Shown here: piece by piece, positions 11,274 to 24,071 of the stretch | How the letters are laid out: the number at the start of each line of letters is the position of its first letter | Position numbering within the stretch: the stretch's first letter is position 1 | NCBI GenBank assembly: GCA_015179025.1 | Contig: WHUX01000006.1 | Span: 186,001 to 250,000, forward strand | From: Terfezia claveryi | Taxonomy: Eukaryota > Ascomycota > Pezizomycetes > Pezizales > Pezizaceae | Length of the DNA stretch: 64,000 nt | Direction: 5' to 3' | Made by a program: the position numbers and the translations under genes | The notes under the pieces: model-generated | What the model was told of the DNA's origin: nothing | Database searches by the model: none | The model's input: only the letters and a program-made list of their open reading frames with translations

Positions 11274-11821
11274 TCAGCCAAATGCTACACTCTTGCAATA
11301 ACCCACAACCAACTGATCATCCGTCTTAAAGCACTACCCCCTCATACACAATACCCCCGGATCAGCCACATATTCGAACCCAGTTTCAAACCAAAAATAG
11401 CATTCAGTTCAAGGACAAGAACTTACCCTCCACAACCCCCCACCTCCGCATCCAACCCCGGTGCAAAGCTCTGATTCACATAACACCACAGCCCTTCCCC
11501 AGGCGCCCCACCCTCATCCATCCCCAACTGCTTTCTCAAAAACGCCACGACCTTCCCAAACTTTGCCCCACTACTAATCTTAAACACCTTCCTCTTCAAC
11601 ATCGGCGCATTCCCAATACTCTGGAACCGTATTGTGACTTTATCGTTTTGGGGAGGTGGGGCGGTGGCTACGGCTAGTGCGGCGGTCGCGTCTGCGGGGA
11701 GGGAGGTGAGGAGAATGGATGTTGTAAGGGCCATAGGGAAGGGTGGGTCATCAGGGGTGGAGGCGTCGTTGGAGGCGGTGAGTGGGATTGTGGGGGTGCT
11801 GGGGGTAGGGGGGGTGGACAT
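11274..11821 (-). CDS. ATG12: Ubiquitin-like autophagy protein Atg12; one-base frame break before the intron
   Basis: Ubiquitin-fold modifier conjugated through its C-terminal Gly to Atg5, forming the E3-like factor for Atg8 lipidation in autophagy. Exon 1 (11821-11427) has a Thr/Pro/Ala-rich N terminus, then VTIRFQSIGNAPMLKRKVF, KVVAFLRKQLGM and CYVNQSFAPGLDAEVG. Exon 2 (11333-11274) encodes CFKTDDQLVVGYCKSVAFG and a stop, the conserved C terminus with the conjugating Gly. The intron is GTAAGT...GGTAG. Family proteins read VGxLWRCFK here. The genomic frame gives VGGCGG because the G6 run (plus-strand C6 at 11436-11441) is one base short of that reading. With seven G the exon ends GGLWR and joins CFK in phase. 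Identity is sure; whether the break is real or a sequencing error is open. Confidence 0.9.
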
Positions 11822-12540
11822 TGCTGTGGAGGCTTTATTGGGGCGAGGTTAAGGGAGGTAGAAGATTAATTTTGAGAGCAAACAAGAAACATGGGAGCCG
11901 TAATGTGTTTCCCACTGGTGTAACTGGAGTGAATGGTGTTGACAAGTTGACAGATCTAATCTAATCTATGGTTATCCAAACCACGTGCAATTGTGCCAAG
12001 GAGGCGTAGTGGGTTTAAAAATTACCCTGACTTGGACTATATATTTCCGGTTACTATCCGCTTTTAATTCCCTCCTTCCCGTATTAATATTGCCTCATTT
12101 CTAGTCATATCTCTAGCCCACTGGATCATCTAGCAATCAACAACGCCCTTATAGCCAGTAGGCCCGGACATACCGCACTCTAGAATCAGAACCAGCTTAA
12201 CTGCAAAATATCCCGTATAGATTCAGTAAGCCCCAAAACTCCCACGACAAAGAACGTTCAGAGGGGGCATAGGCTGTTGCCCTTTTCCCATCCCAACACA
12301 AACTTCAAATATGCACCACATCCAGAGAACAGCCCATTCGTGGTTGACAAAGTATATATTGGTTAAGAAAGCTAATGTGGAGCATATACCAAAATCTTTT
12401 AGAGTTCATCATGTGGTTGAATATCAGGGAACCCAGCATCATAGAGGACATAAAACACGAGGAGATAGGGTCCGTACCGGAGAATGAAACTGAAGTTCGG
12501 GCAACTTGCGAGAGCGGGTCCAGAAAAAGACAAAAGATAC

Positions 12541-12578
12541 ATAGACCTTTTTCAGACACATAGATCTTTTTCAGACAC
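12541..12578. repeat. 19-bp tandem duplication
   Basis: Two adjacent 19-mers, ATAGACCTTTTTCAGACAC and ATAGATCTTTTTCAGACAC, differ at one base. A recent small duplication in non-coding DNA. Confidence 0.85.
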
Positions 12579-13590
12579 ATGATGCTACGGCTAAAGAGCC
12601 GACCCTACGGCCTAGGATCATCAGCCCAATATAAAATTATCAGATGGTATGAATTGGGCGGCATACCTTTCCACAGTCCTGTACCCCACATATCCGCCCA
12701 TGGGTTATTTTCCGATGCATCACCATCGTCATTCCCAGCCTGTTTGCCAGTCAGCAAGTAATTACACGAGAAACACATCCTCGCCCAGGAAGCTTAATGA
12801 TGCAAGCTGCCAGGGGCACGGCGGCCAAGAACGGACTCTTCAATGTTCCGGTTTCCCACCAGAAACACTGCAGCCTTACGGAGTTTGCCTGGGTCAGGAT
12901 CCTGAACAAATAACTCAAGCTGATCCCCGATCCTCCATAAGCCCTCATAGCCCACTCCGCGGCCAATACATGACTCGAGAGCACTATAGAGGATGCTTGT
13001 CGAAACCCGCCGAGGACTCGGCCTATCAAAAAGTATAATGGAGACCCGCATAGGGCAGTGGCTAAGCATGACAGGGGGTATAAGCCCACAGAAGAGCATG
13101 CGCATATGCTTCCTTCCCACTTCTGTAATCATCACTGCAGGTTATCAATATCATGTCCCAACCTAGGTCCCAACCGACGCGCAACACGCATCCGATTTCC
13201 AAGAGTTCATCCTCCGAACCCGGTTCTTCCCATGTAAGACACCTCCGAATGATTTAGGTATTAACGCGGAGTAAATAGGGAAACTTGCTACTCCCCATCG
13301 GACTGCCTCACATAATCCACAATCGATATCAAAATTCCCAACTTACCTATCAGCTGGTGTCTCCACCCCACAGCAGATACCCCTGCCGCCGCTCACGAAA
13401 AGAGAGCCACCGCATTTCCCGAAAAACCATTTCTCACCCCAACCAGACAATTCTTATCCTTGTATAAAGCAAAAATGTAGGGTCCCTTTCATAGTATTTT
13501 AAAATAAGAATGTCAGCTAAGATAAGGAAAACTTTTCCTTTTCGTTTTATATATGAATTTTTTTCCTTTGTGAGACACACGAAAATTGAT

Positions 13591-13769
13591 TAGTCTGGAA
13601 CGAAATAGTGTGGGTTCCAACTAGTCTGGTTGAACTACACCTCGCAGGGGGTTCCACGTGTTTGTAACCAGTCTGCACGCCATACAGTAAGTCACGAAAC
13701 GGCACGAGACCATAGTCTGGTTGGCACACGAGATCCACGAATTGGCACAAGACACGATCTGGTTGGCAC
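13591..13769. repeat. Cluster of dispersed TAGTCTGGTTGGCAC motifs
   Basis: Copies at 13591 (TAGTCTGG), 13622 (TAGTCTGGTTG), 13713-13727 (TAGTCTGGTTGGCAC, exact) and 13756-13769 (GATCTGGTTGGCAC), plus one inverted AACCAGTCTG near 13667. Part of a dispersed family seen in other spacers of this window. Confidence 0.6.
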
Positions 13770-14661
13770 GCCCGTATGAGTTAGCCCACCCGTTCAATAC
13801 GGGCAAGGCAGAGGTGTAACGAGGATCGGCAAAAAGACAAAGCCCAGAAAATTGATATCATCGTGGGCCAATAATATAGAATTCAGGCAAATTATCAAAG
13901 TAGAACGGCACGGACATATCAGAATTAGGTATAAACTTACAGTACCAGATACGATTTGATAATCCTCGAAGCAGCTGCCCGCGCCGTTCGATCTGCCGAA
14001 TCAAGGGTGGAGCTGACTACTGAAGCAAGGAATGACACAGCATACGAGCGACTCGATCGAGTGAGGTAAGCTTTTTTGTTAGGAAGAATGTTACGGGAAT
14101 TGCACAGACGTTGGAATACATAGCCTGGTTCGCTGCCGCGTATTTGTCTACATGCCGGCAGATCATGTAGGCAGGTGCCAAGCAGGGTTAATCCTGGAGG
14201 TTTAAATAATTGGGAAGCTGCTGAAGCAAATACATTTGCAGGTTACTAAGTATAGCCTGGACACGAGACGGTAGCATCAGAAATTTCACTGTTGTGGGTG
14301 TCACGGCTCATGTCAGTGAAATCTAGAAACTCTCGATTCGCCCTACGAAAAAATTAACGAAGAGAAACATCTTGCCCACACAATCCAGTTGATAACTTCC
14401 AACCCAGTCCACCAGCCCTAAGCCATCTTGACCTTAATAAGCTATACATATACCATTAATACCCATTAATACCCATTAGGAAAGCAAAAAACAAAAACCA
14501 ATGAACCTCAAACGTCTAAAGCATCCTTGACGCACGCATCAAAGTCAGTGAAATGAAATCTAGAGAAAAGCGGAAGAGCCAACAATGTAACGTCCCGATG
14601 AGTAAAAACTCCTATGAACCAAAGAAACCCATTTCCCATGAACAATCCAAGAACAGAACAT

Positions 14662-16554
14662 CTATAGAACAGGACCGGCAGCCCTGACCTCCGAAGTAGC
14701 CTCATGTGAATACTTATCAAAATTCTTGATGAACAATTGAGCCAAGCCTGTAACCTCCGTGGTGAACTCATCCTTGCCAGACTTCCAGCTGGTCTTAGGG
14801 TTCAGAATCTCTGATGGGACGCTCTCAATGTGAGTCGGGATGTTGAGGTTGAAAACCTCATAAGTCTCATATTCTGCATTTGCAAGCTCTCCAGAGTGAA
14901 TGGAGTCAAGTATAGCACGGGTGTACTTCAATGGGCATCTGCGGCCGCCCTTGATAACGGATCCTCCGACCCAACCGGTGTTCAAGAGCCAGGCATTGGC
15001 CTTGTGTTCAGTGATTTTCTTTGCCAACATTTTAGCATATCTCATTGGAGACAACGCCAAGAATGGCTGAGCGAAACATGCAGAGAATGTAGCAATTGGC
15101 TCTGTAACACCTTCTTCGGTACCAGCCATCTTGGAGGTATATCCGGAAATGAAGTGGTACATGACTTGTTCGGGAGTCAATTTAGAGATGACTGGAAGTA
15201 CTCCGCGAGCGTCACAGCAGAGGAGGATAATGTTGGTTGGATGTCGCGAAGAGATACAAGGAATCTTGGCGTTGCTGATATACTCAATTGGGTAAGAGGC
15301 ACGAGTATTCTCGGTCAGGGTGGTATCGTCATAGTCCACAACACGTGTCTCAGGATCAAAGACAACATTCTCGAGAACAGATCCGAAGCGGATAGCGTTG
15401 AAAATATCGGGCTCCTTCTCAGCGGAAAGATTCACACACTTGGCATAACACTGTAATTGCATTAGTATTCCATATTGACTTAGTGTTAACGGATACGACT
15501 TACTCCTCCTTCAATGTTGAAGACTCCAGTATCAGTCCAGCAATGCTCATCATCACCGATCAAGGCACGGTTTTGATCTGCTGATAGGGTGGTCTTTCCA
15601 GTACCAGAGAGACCAAAGAAAACAGTAACATCTCCGTTCTTGCCCTCATTGGCGGAGGAGTGGAGAGTAAGGACATTGTGTTTGACAGGCATCTCATAGA
15701 AGAGGACAGTGAAGACCCCCTTCTTCATTTCTCCAGCATATTCGGTACCAAGGATGACCATCTCCTTCTCAGCGAAGTTGATGGCGACCGATGTTGAGGA
15801 AGTCATTCCTTCGGTGTATCTGTTGGCAGGGACTGCAACCATTGTTAGCAAGCTTCGTAAAAGAGCCCGCCACGGTGTATAACTTACAAGGCCCGGCATT
15901 GTAGATGACATAGTCAGGCTCGAAGTGCTCAAGCTCCTCTGGCCTGGGCCTGATGAGCATGTTCCTCATGAAGAGAGCATGGTAGGCACGAGCGCAAACA
16001 ACACGGACGTTGATCCTGTAGCGTTCATCCCATCCTGCAAAACCATCAACAACATAAATGCGGCTACGGGTGTTCAAGTAATCGATGGCACGTTCTCGGT
16101 TGATTCTCCAGACCTTAACAACGAAGATTAGCAATTGGCTTGAAAGATTACTGTCTAGATGTCACAAACCTCAGGTGACATGGGCTTGTTCACCGGTCCC
16201 CACCAAATCTCATTCTCAGATGATGGTTCTTTAACAATACGCTTGTCATTGGGGGAGCGCCCAGTCTTCACCCCGGAATAAGCGGTCAGGGCACCAGAGG
16301 AAGTAATAGCGGTGCCAGTCTCGTAGACAAGGGCATCCTCATAAAGAGCTGCAACAGATGGGTTTGGGACGATAGCAACACGGTCGTAGTCAATGTTGGC
16401 TTTGTCGTGAAGCTCTTCCTCGATCTCAGTATGCTTATGGGCCGGTCTAAATAGCATAGAGGTTAGTGTAGTGTCCAATGCCAAATTGCGGGAGTTTGAA
16501 CTCTTACAATACTCCGGAAGGATGTAAAGAAGTACGATTGACTGTGGGAATCAT
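14662..16554 (-). CDS. PCK1: Phosphoenolpyruvate carboxykinase (ATP)
   Basis: Cytosolic first step of gluconeogenesis: oxaloacetate + ATP to PEP + CO2 + ADP. Five exons, minus strand: 16554-16508, 16446-16170, 16113-15888, 15832-15504, 15450-14662. All phases agree, giving 555 aa, the normal ATP-type length. The start [21 protein letters not shown] is the conserved fungal N terminus. Motifs include [19 protein letters not shown], the P-loop [18 protein letters not shown], the metal-binding [19 protein letters not shown] spanning exon 4/5 into CYAKCVNL, and [13 protein letters not shown]. These mark the ATP-dependent family, not the GTP animal type. The upstream 5-kb spacer gives ample room for carbon-source control, but no specific operator is identified. 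Confidence 0.96.
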
Positions 16555-19500
16555 GGCTGTGGAAGTATGTTCAGAAGCTGAATGATATTGGCGAATGTGG
16601 ATAGGTGATAGGGATCTTAATAAGGTCAACGAAGAGGCTTTGGAGTTTAAGCTCTGTATCACTGATGGTGAACTAAGTCGATGTGGAGAAGGTAAGTTGG
16701 GGGGAAATCCAGTTTGCTTTATACTCATGATGTCCATTTCATCCTTGGAGGAGCAGGAGGAGGATTTACAGGAAAACGAATTGAAGCCGGAGGTGGGCAA
16801 GGTCCTGATCGGTGAGCTTAGACGAGACGTATGGACGGATGCCGAGACGCTGTGAACAAGGCAAAGCGACGGGTGCCAGTAGCGGCACGGAGCTAGTGGT
16901 GGGCTGGCCTGTGATCCAGGGTATGGCGCACTCCGGAACATCGCGATGCAGCTGTGCATAGTGCTGAGCAACCAGACTAAGTGCTGAGTTACTGGGGAAG
17001 CTGCTGCCCAGCACCGGATGTCTAGTACAGATGCTACATGCCCGGCTCCAGGTAAGCCTTGCTTGTAGTTGGGCGCAACTTGCCAATGCATGCTTGATGA
17101 AGTCGCTTCTACAGCTGCACTTCTCCAACTGGAGGGGGCGCCGAGGAGAGCCGCCGAATGCGCGAACTGCCTACCTGCTGGCAATTTCGTCCGTAGAAGT
17201 CGAGACATGTTGAGGGCAGCAGCCTTTCGGCATACCAATGGAGGCGGTGGGAGCAAGCCAACCAGCTGATGGATGACATTCAGGAGCGGAATCCCGAAAC
17301 ATAATCACAAGTCGCCATGCACATCTCCCAGCGAAGCTCGAAAACAGGGCCACAAAGACAATAAGGAAAATTCATCTCAAACCTGCACAGATGCACAGAT
17401 ACACTTAGTTAGTAGCGACGTCCCAGGAGTCATGCATGATCCAACGGCGCTCTTCTGTCTAGGTCGCCCTTGCCCCACAAAATGGTGAGCTCCCAGGGAG
17501 CAAGACAAGTTCCAGCCTTGCTTCCGTAATTCCCCTTAGGATCGGGTGATTTAGGGATCGGGGGTCTTAGAAATCCTTGGCTCTCCGTGGCTGCATAAAG
17601 CAGGCGAGTGAAAGGTCGGAGCCGAGCCTCGGATGTAAAGTTACAACCACGAATACCCCTGCTTCATGTGAGTCGTCTAAGCAAGCTAGCTCAAGTTGCA
17701 TCCGATTTCTCGATAGCCGGGCTGCATGCTATATTCAGTTTCGGCATTGCGGCCAGGATTCTGTAGGTACGAGACATGCCCATTTGCCCAATCACTACTC
17801 ATCAAGTCCATCCAACCGACAGCAGAGCGGCAAGAGCAGTTCCTAATTATTCCGTAATCTGTGAGGCCTACTTACCCCTTTCCGTAACAACATCCAACCT
17901 GATCCGTAGAAGTTGACAAAGCTTCCTTGTTATCGAAGGCTGAGCAGATCAGACATAGGAACGACCAGGAACGGGTGGCCATAATGCGACATGAGCTTCC
18001 AAGTTAGGGATGGAAATTACAAGTGCTCTCGAAGCTCGCAAAATGTAGACAGTCTTAACGCTGAATCAAGTATCGCGTTACTGGGCAAGCTTCTATGAGC
18101 TCCTGCGGACACTTGCGCAAGCTTAGTCTTGGTACAGCTGCTAATTCCCACAATTACAAGCATCTCATCAAGTTGAACAAGAGCTCTGCCTTCCCCAGTA
18201 TGCAACAGCAGGTAATTTTACGGCATCTCGCTATCAACTAATTTTCAAGGAGACTCAAATTTCGCTTTATTCTGCTTCAGGGGGTCATGTCAGCCCAGAT
18301 TCTATATTCAAACAAACGCTTCCATGCGTCGAATGAGGCTTTTTGAAGCTTCTCGGCCTGTGTCGGCCATATTCGGGTCCATACCCAAGTTCTCCGTCAT
18401 TCTAGCTCCATTTCCCCAGGTTCCAGTTGGCCAATAGGATGCTTCTAGAATAAAAATTGCTGCAGTGATCGACATTGTATACAGCGTCGCGAAATTTTCC
18501 GCTATTTACAAAGCTAGTTCCTTCACGCGCGTAATGATTACGAAGATCATTACTAGTCTGGTTGCACTACCCCTCGCCAGACTAGATCATTGCATTTAGG
18601 GGGGATTGTAGTCTGGTTAGGGAGATTGTGCCAACCAGACAGCCAACCAGACATGCTTGATCCTCGAAATATGAGAAAATTTTCACGCTCCTCTCTGCTG
18701 TGCCAACAAAACTATGTGATTTTGCTACGGAGGGTGTTGTGCCAACCAGACTAGTGATTGTGGAAGTTTCAGTATCCATTTCAGTGGGTTACTCTGGCGC
18801 CCACCGAGAATCATTGGCTTGGGATACAAAATCTGGGGAATCGGGGAATCCATACCTAGTCTGGCTTGGGGAAACCAAGCTGAATGGTGCCAACCAGACT
18901 AGCTGAATGCGTTTCTGGGGGCATGAAAAGCAACCGTAGTCCCAAACCAGCGAGCCCAAATTGATTGAGCATTCGGCTTGCCGACAAAATGTTATCGGGT
19001 TGCGAACTAGACTAACCATTCTCTTGCTTCAAAATATAGAGGACGACTCAGCGCCTGACCTTTTAGATAGAAATTAACTCGCTACTGCATATGGTTCCTT
19101 AATACGAAATGGGCTGATTCTCATAAAAACAAATATGCTGATCCCGGCAAGGGGCCCGCCGAATATGAATTGGTATTGTACCTACTATCATCATAATTGG
19201 GTAAAGTTCAACTACCCAGTACTGGTTATGAATATGGTGACTCTTACTACATTCAGCACCTATGCAACGAGATCAAGGAATAACCATGCCTATAGCTTAA
19301 TTACAGTCGTTGAATTTGGTTATTGCATCGGCAGTCCGATCAGAGTTGCTCTGAACTTGCTATAGTACTTACAGCCTCAGCTGCGCCTACAACCCCGTCT
19401 CTACTTTAAATTCCTCCTATCTCAACTTCCTTCCCCCCGTATATGGGCTCTACTTAACCTGCATGAGATTAAAGCACAATTTAACCCTTATGCATGTAGT

Positions 19501-21498
19501 GCATGTGCTACAAAATATAAAATATATTAAACTTCCTGCAATCAGCTTCTTCGGTATAGTATTTACTATATTGTAAGCGCCCTAATCAAGCTATCCTCAT
19601 GCAATAATGTTCTTGAGGCCGCGTAATACCTCTTCTTATTTCTGATAACAGATTTTAGCAGGCTCTATATTTGGCCAACCTTGATTATAATCCCTACCCC
19701 CTCTTCAGGCCATACCACCTATTATACTTCATTATACTTCAATTCCTTATAGTTCAATATACGCTTAATTGAGAGCCTGAGGTATCTTTAGCAAGCTCCA
19801 CAATTGCGGTTTGCTAGTGCCGCCCTCTCTCCATCGGAATCTCCACCAAGCCCTATCATAGTAGCCGGGCAAGCCAGACTAGAGCCGGGTGTACTCCGTA
19901 GTAAGGGTCCTATCGATCAATACTAGGTAGTCGATCATTACCCAGCTTGTGATAGTACACCGTGTCTCACATTCGCTAAACAAGTACCTCCATATAAGTA
20001 CCGTACATATGATACATGCGGATTATTTTGATATTTGATTGCGCTGGAAAAAGGAAACATTGAAGGCCAATGAGATTCACTTTTAAACCCCATGGGGAAA
20101 TGAATGTCCGATATCAGCTTCTGAAAAAAGAACCTATGGTTATTAGTTTTTTTTTTTTTTCTTTAAGATTTCTTTTTTCATGAGATATACTGTATAATCC
20201 TATTTGTACATTTCATTTTGATGATGAGATATTACTAGACTGTCGACCGCAAACGTGCCACGTTCATTTCCATATGCCCTGTCTATTATGCAAAAGAGGA
20301 AATAACCCGCAACTATTTTTTTCTTATTTCTAACAATTCATATGGCAAAATGAGTTCTAGCTGTGGCCAAATCATCATTATTTTCGTATAAAATTAATTA
20401 CCATGTTTGTTTTTGATTCTTTGTACCCGTGCCTAAATCCCTTCTTAGAGAAACGTGCTTTGATATTTGAAGCTTTGCTTTTTGGCTGCTTCAATTATGC
20501 ATAGTACTGATATATCTCGTGCTAGAAAATTGCTGTGGTCCTTGGGATCAGTGCTACTTAGTCTAATTGATGTCATGACTTTGTCAAATACGTCGTCTTG
20601 TCAAATACCTAGTATTATCTGCCCTGTCTTCTAGTCATTTGATTTCTACTTTCTTTTCCCTCCAGCACTAGCATATATGTTATGCATGCACCGTACACGT
20701 CATTGATCTCTATTCGCTCTTTTGACTAATATCATCATACGAATTGTGAAGTCTCGTATCGTCCTAAGTACTTCTTGAGCTTATTTCCATGATATATCTG
20801 TGTTACAAAATATAAAAGCACTTCCTGGCACAAAAACTTACAACAAAGTAGCTATTCTTGATACCCGTCGGACGAGCAGTCGTAGTGACAAACAGTGTGA
20901 GCGTTTTTCTTCGGCCGTTTCAGCTACTACCTAGCCTCGTCCCCAACTGCCACCGGCTAGAGCCGTTTAGAACCAGTGAACTCTGCTGGTCTGACTTATA
21001 TAGCTTGCCTTTTTTAATGTAGCTTACCTTATTCTCTATAATCCAACCCAATCTGATATCTGATACAACGCAGAAATAATCCTCCGGGCTGCCAAGTGAG
21101 ACTGATCTACTAGGTACTAAGTGGTATTGGTGTGTACGTGTATTACCTAAGTAGTAAGTAGAAAGCGTTCATATATACTCGTTATAGTATAATTTTGTTA
21201 GCCCTTGTTAATGGTATTTTATTGCGCTTTTCTACTATTCTATATGTAGCCGCGTCTGGGTGGCTCGCCATACCGTCTCGAAGATGGTGCATACGAGTAC
21301 TGGGTTTTAAATATATATATGTTATGTAACAGTGTCGATGAGTCTCTTCTGTCAGATTCCCTCAGATCAGGGTAACTAAGATGGCGGAGCTTGCAACATA
21401 CATAAGGAGTGAACTAAGAGATAACTTAAAGCGATCACGAATATATGAGAAAAACAATAATTAGATCAAAGAGACCTGAGAGTTTCCAAATTCAACTC
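16555..21498. other. Long gene-poor spacer upstream of PEP carboxykinase
   Basis: 4.9 kb. The first 1.3 kb is of ordinary composition and contains overlapping open frames on both strands (16504-17269) that do not look like protein. From about 18500 the DNA is AT-rich, with a dense cluster of CTAGTCTGGTTG motifs (18554-18902). From 19000 to 21490 it is mostly AT-rich unique sequence without usable frames. No gene supported. Confidence 0.6.
18553..18902. mobile_element. Putative small non-autonomous element bounded by inverted CTAGTCTGGTTG motifs
   Basis: The left edge reads CTAGTCTGGTTGCAC (18553-18567) and the right edge reads GGTGCCAACCAGACTAG (18886-18902), its near-exact reverse complement. 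Five further copies or partial copies lie inside (about 18581, 18609, 18628, 18643, 18739). No coding frame lies inside. About 350 bp, so MITE-like if it is a single element; a nested cluster of several short elements is equally possible. Confidence 0.4.
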
Positions 21499-23727
21499 TT
21501 AGAAAATGCAGATATCATTAATCCTCCGCCGGGGCGTGCCTAGTCCCTGTTGTGTTGAAGGATGTCTGTGATTCTCACTAGGTATACCAGGATTGTATAT
21601 CGGCGTAGTAGGGCCTGAAAGGTCGTAAGGTAAAGGGAACCTAGATGAGCTCGCTTTCCTGCCACCCCCGTACCGACAGTATCCACTAAAGTAGAAGGCG
21701 AGCAATGTGAAACCTCCGGCTATGACGACAAACCATACCCATGCCCGAACGTGCAAGGGTATCTGGGACGATTTAGTCAATGTCATGGGTAGTTCGGGTT
21801 CCGCTAGTCGGGATTCTTCTCTATTTGTCGTTGTTGAATTATTGCTGAGATAGTAGGACTCGTTCATCAATACCGTCGCCATTGCAAATGCTGCTCACAT
21901 TCCGTTAATATTAGAGAATTATACTTGGATATGGTAATTGAGTTCACCCCAAAGTCCTGAAAATATCCCTGCACCCCACGTTACCTGCTTCCCGCCGAGA
22001 AGTACAACTATGAAAAATATTGCTAGGATGCCTGTAGTAAGAATTGACTTCTTGGGGAGCTCCCAATGCCAGAAGGAATGAATTTTTCTCTCGACGACTT
22101 GCACAGTGTCTCGCAGCCTCTCTATTTCTTTACCTAAAGCCGCCATAGAGTGATCTGTCGTTTCACTCGCTTTCTCTATCGAGGATAACATCTGGTTATG
22201 CAAGCTCTGTTGTAGTTGAAGGGAGCTCGTCAATTCATATTCTGTGGATTTGAGGTTGCTGTATGAAGAAGAGAGTGATGTGAAAGACTACGAGTGTGTC
22301 AGCTTCCATAAGGATTTCAGGATGTTTCTGCTACCAACTTCAGAAATTGACATTGAAGTCATCTGAATACTTCGCAACAGAGCTAGTGTTTCCGACTATA
22401 GTTTGAGGGTTAGTTCCGTCTGTTTGTCAGATTTTTCAGAAGTCCTACCACAGTGGCGGATAGATGTCCCATTGAAATCTCTAAATTATCAACCATGAAG
22501 GCCTTTGAGAGCTTCAAAGAATCCTGGAGTTGTTGAGCCAGACGCCCGCTTTGTTGAAGACTTCCAATTTGGCCATTTGTCATTTCTCGAGTTGATGCTT
22601 CCATTTGATTCCAAGCAATGGGGATTTTTAGGAAGAGCTCAGCCATAGATTCTGTGAGAGTTTGTATTGACTAATGAGAAGGTGAACATTAGTGCAACAT
22701 ATTTCGAATTCTTTTGACGTATACCTTTTTCAATTCATCCGACAAATCATTGGAAGATTCCTTAGCCAATTGCAATTGCTTCGCTAGCTCCTCGATGATG
22801 TTTGAAGCTTTATCATTGGAGCCTCTCAATACATTAATGACGCTTTGTTTAAGCTGATGGAGAGTATCAAGTGTGTCCTGTTGAGATGCCTTAACCTCTG
22901 CATCCCACATTCGTTTGGCTTGCAGTGCTTCCCAAGCTTCGTTTAACTGGGTGTGAACCGCATTGAAAAGACTCTGCTGTATTTTTGTGATATTGATGTG
23001 AAGCGAGAGTAATTCCTCTACCATTGTAAGTCAGTACATGGGCAGAGGATGCTTTGGCTACCTAAAATTGCTATAACCTTTGTCTACTTCATGTCTCGCA
23101 GCAGCGCAGAGGACCACAGCATTTTGAATATTATTGCTCAATGTAGTCCAATGCTGAGGTTTCTCCTCAAGCTTCTTGATGCACTTCTGCCGTGCTGGGG
23201 TGGCTTTATATGCACCGGAACCAACACTACCGAGCGTTTTGCATTCACTAGGATAGCTCACGCCAGTTGATTTGAACTCACATATGGCAAGCCTGACCGC
23301 ATAGCTAATCTTGACATTTACATCCAGAGCATCGCCTTCGAGGGCTATACAGTCTACCAACAGGGAGGAAGTAGCTTCACTGTGGCATGATGATCTCGAA
23401 CCTAAGGCTTTCAGAAGTCTTAAGGCTTCAAGGTGAGACGGTTCTGTGCCCTTACTGAGATATGGATCCGAAACGGAAGGGAGCACACCTGGAAGGAGGG
23501 AATTTATGGGATGATGGACATCGATATTAGCTGGTCATAGCATAGCGGTTAGATATTGGGGATCCCATAGACGGACATGAAGTTCGAATCCTGAACTACG
23601 AACCTGCTACAATGCCATTGGGCTTTGTGGAAGACGAGGTTAGGAAGGACCATGCCGAGCCGGAGGACCTGACGGCTGGAACCTGAAGAAGGATGAAGTT
23701 TAGAACTAAGAGTTGACATAAAAACAT
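21499..23727 (-). CDS. KAR5: Nuclear fusion protein, Kar5/Tht1 family
   Basis: ER/nuclear-envelope protein needed for nuclear membrane fusion in karyogamy. Seven exons, minus strand: 23727-23604, 23488-23078, 23017-22725, 22670-22449, 22395-22339, 22287-21948, 21890-21499. The phases close to 612 aa. The start gives a clear signal peptide (MFLCQLLVLNFILLQVPAVR). The lumenal Cys-rich domain follows (SSCHSEATSSLLVDC, YAVRLAICEF, CIKKLEEKPQHWTTLSNNIQ, VVLCAAARHEVDK), the family hallmark. Residues 180-440 are coiled-coil-like and low in Cys. Two hydrophobic segments near 451-468 and 532-550 end the protein, matching Kar5 topology. The intron 1 donor is weak (GTTCGT), so exon 1 is the least certain part. 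It is divergent from RAD4. Confidence 0.85.
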
Positions 23728-24071
23728 CCTGAATCTACCCCAAGCGGATGGATGTATGGAGTGACTTTGAGAGGCAACAGTCGATGTACTGATTTCTCCA
23801 TTTTTGCTTCGAGATGTGAAGTAACTACATACCTAATGGGGTAAGTAGGTCTTTCAAAACCCGTTGAGGTCAAAATTTACCTAAAGTAGAAGCCTAGCCT
23901 GGTTGCACGTGGAAGCCCTTAAGCGAAGGAGTTACTGATCAGGTCTTGGTTTAGACCGACTTCCTAAAATGGGTCAGCTCGTTTTATTACTTAGGTAATC
24001 ACAACACGTGAAGGTCCACTAACACATTCCGATATAGATAGCGCTGACCATCGGAGCTGTTAAGTACACTC
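23728..24071. promoter_or_regulatory. Divergent promoter KAR5 / RAD4
   Basis: 344 bp separates the two start codons, so both genes share this spacer. No specific binding site was identified. Confidence 0.5.

Larger units (their letters stand above)
11822..14661. other. Gene-poor spacer ATG12 / PEP carboxykinase
   Basis: 2.8 kb with no recognised gene. Minus-strand open stretches at 12751-13135 have no family match by eye. It includes a 19-bp tandem duplication (12541-12578), a cluster of TAGTCTGGTTG-type motifs (13591-13769) and a 10-bp ATTAATACCC repeat (about 14454-14479). Confidence 0.6.

Noticed and set aside
12751..13135. Minus-strand frames with FVQDPDPGKLRKAAVFLVG
   Set aside because: Short overlapping frames without a family match or coherent splicing; left as non-coding.
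16504..17256. 250-codon minus-strand frame upstream of PEP carboxykinase
   Set aside because: It overlaps PCK exon 1 in another frame, starts at a non-conserved site and has Cys/Ser/His-rich, non-protein-like composition.
23538..23591. tRNA-like A box (TAGCATAGCGG) and B box (AGTTCGAATCC) inside KAR5 intron 1
   Set aside because: Spacing fits, but the acceptor, D and T stems do not pair and the anticodon arm is not formed. At best a decayed tRNA-related fragment.
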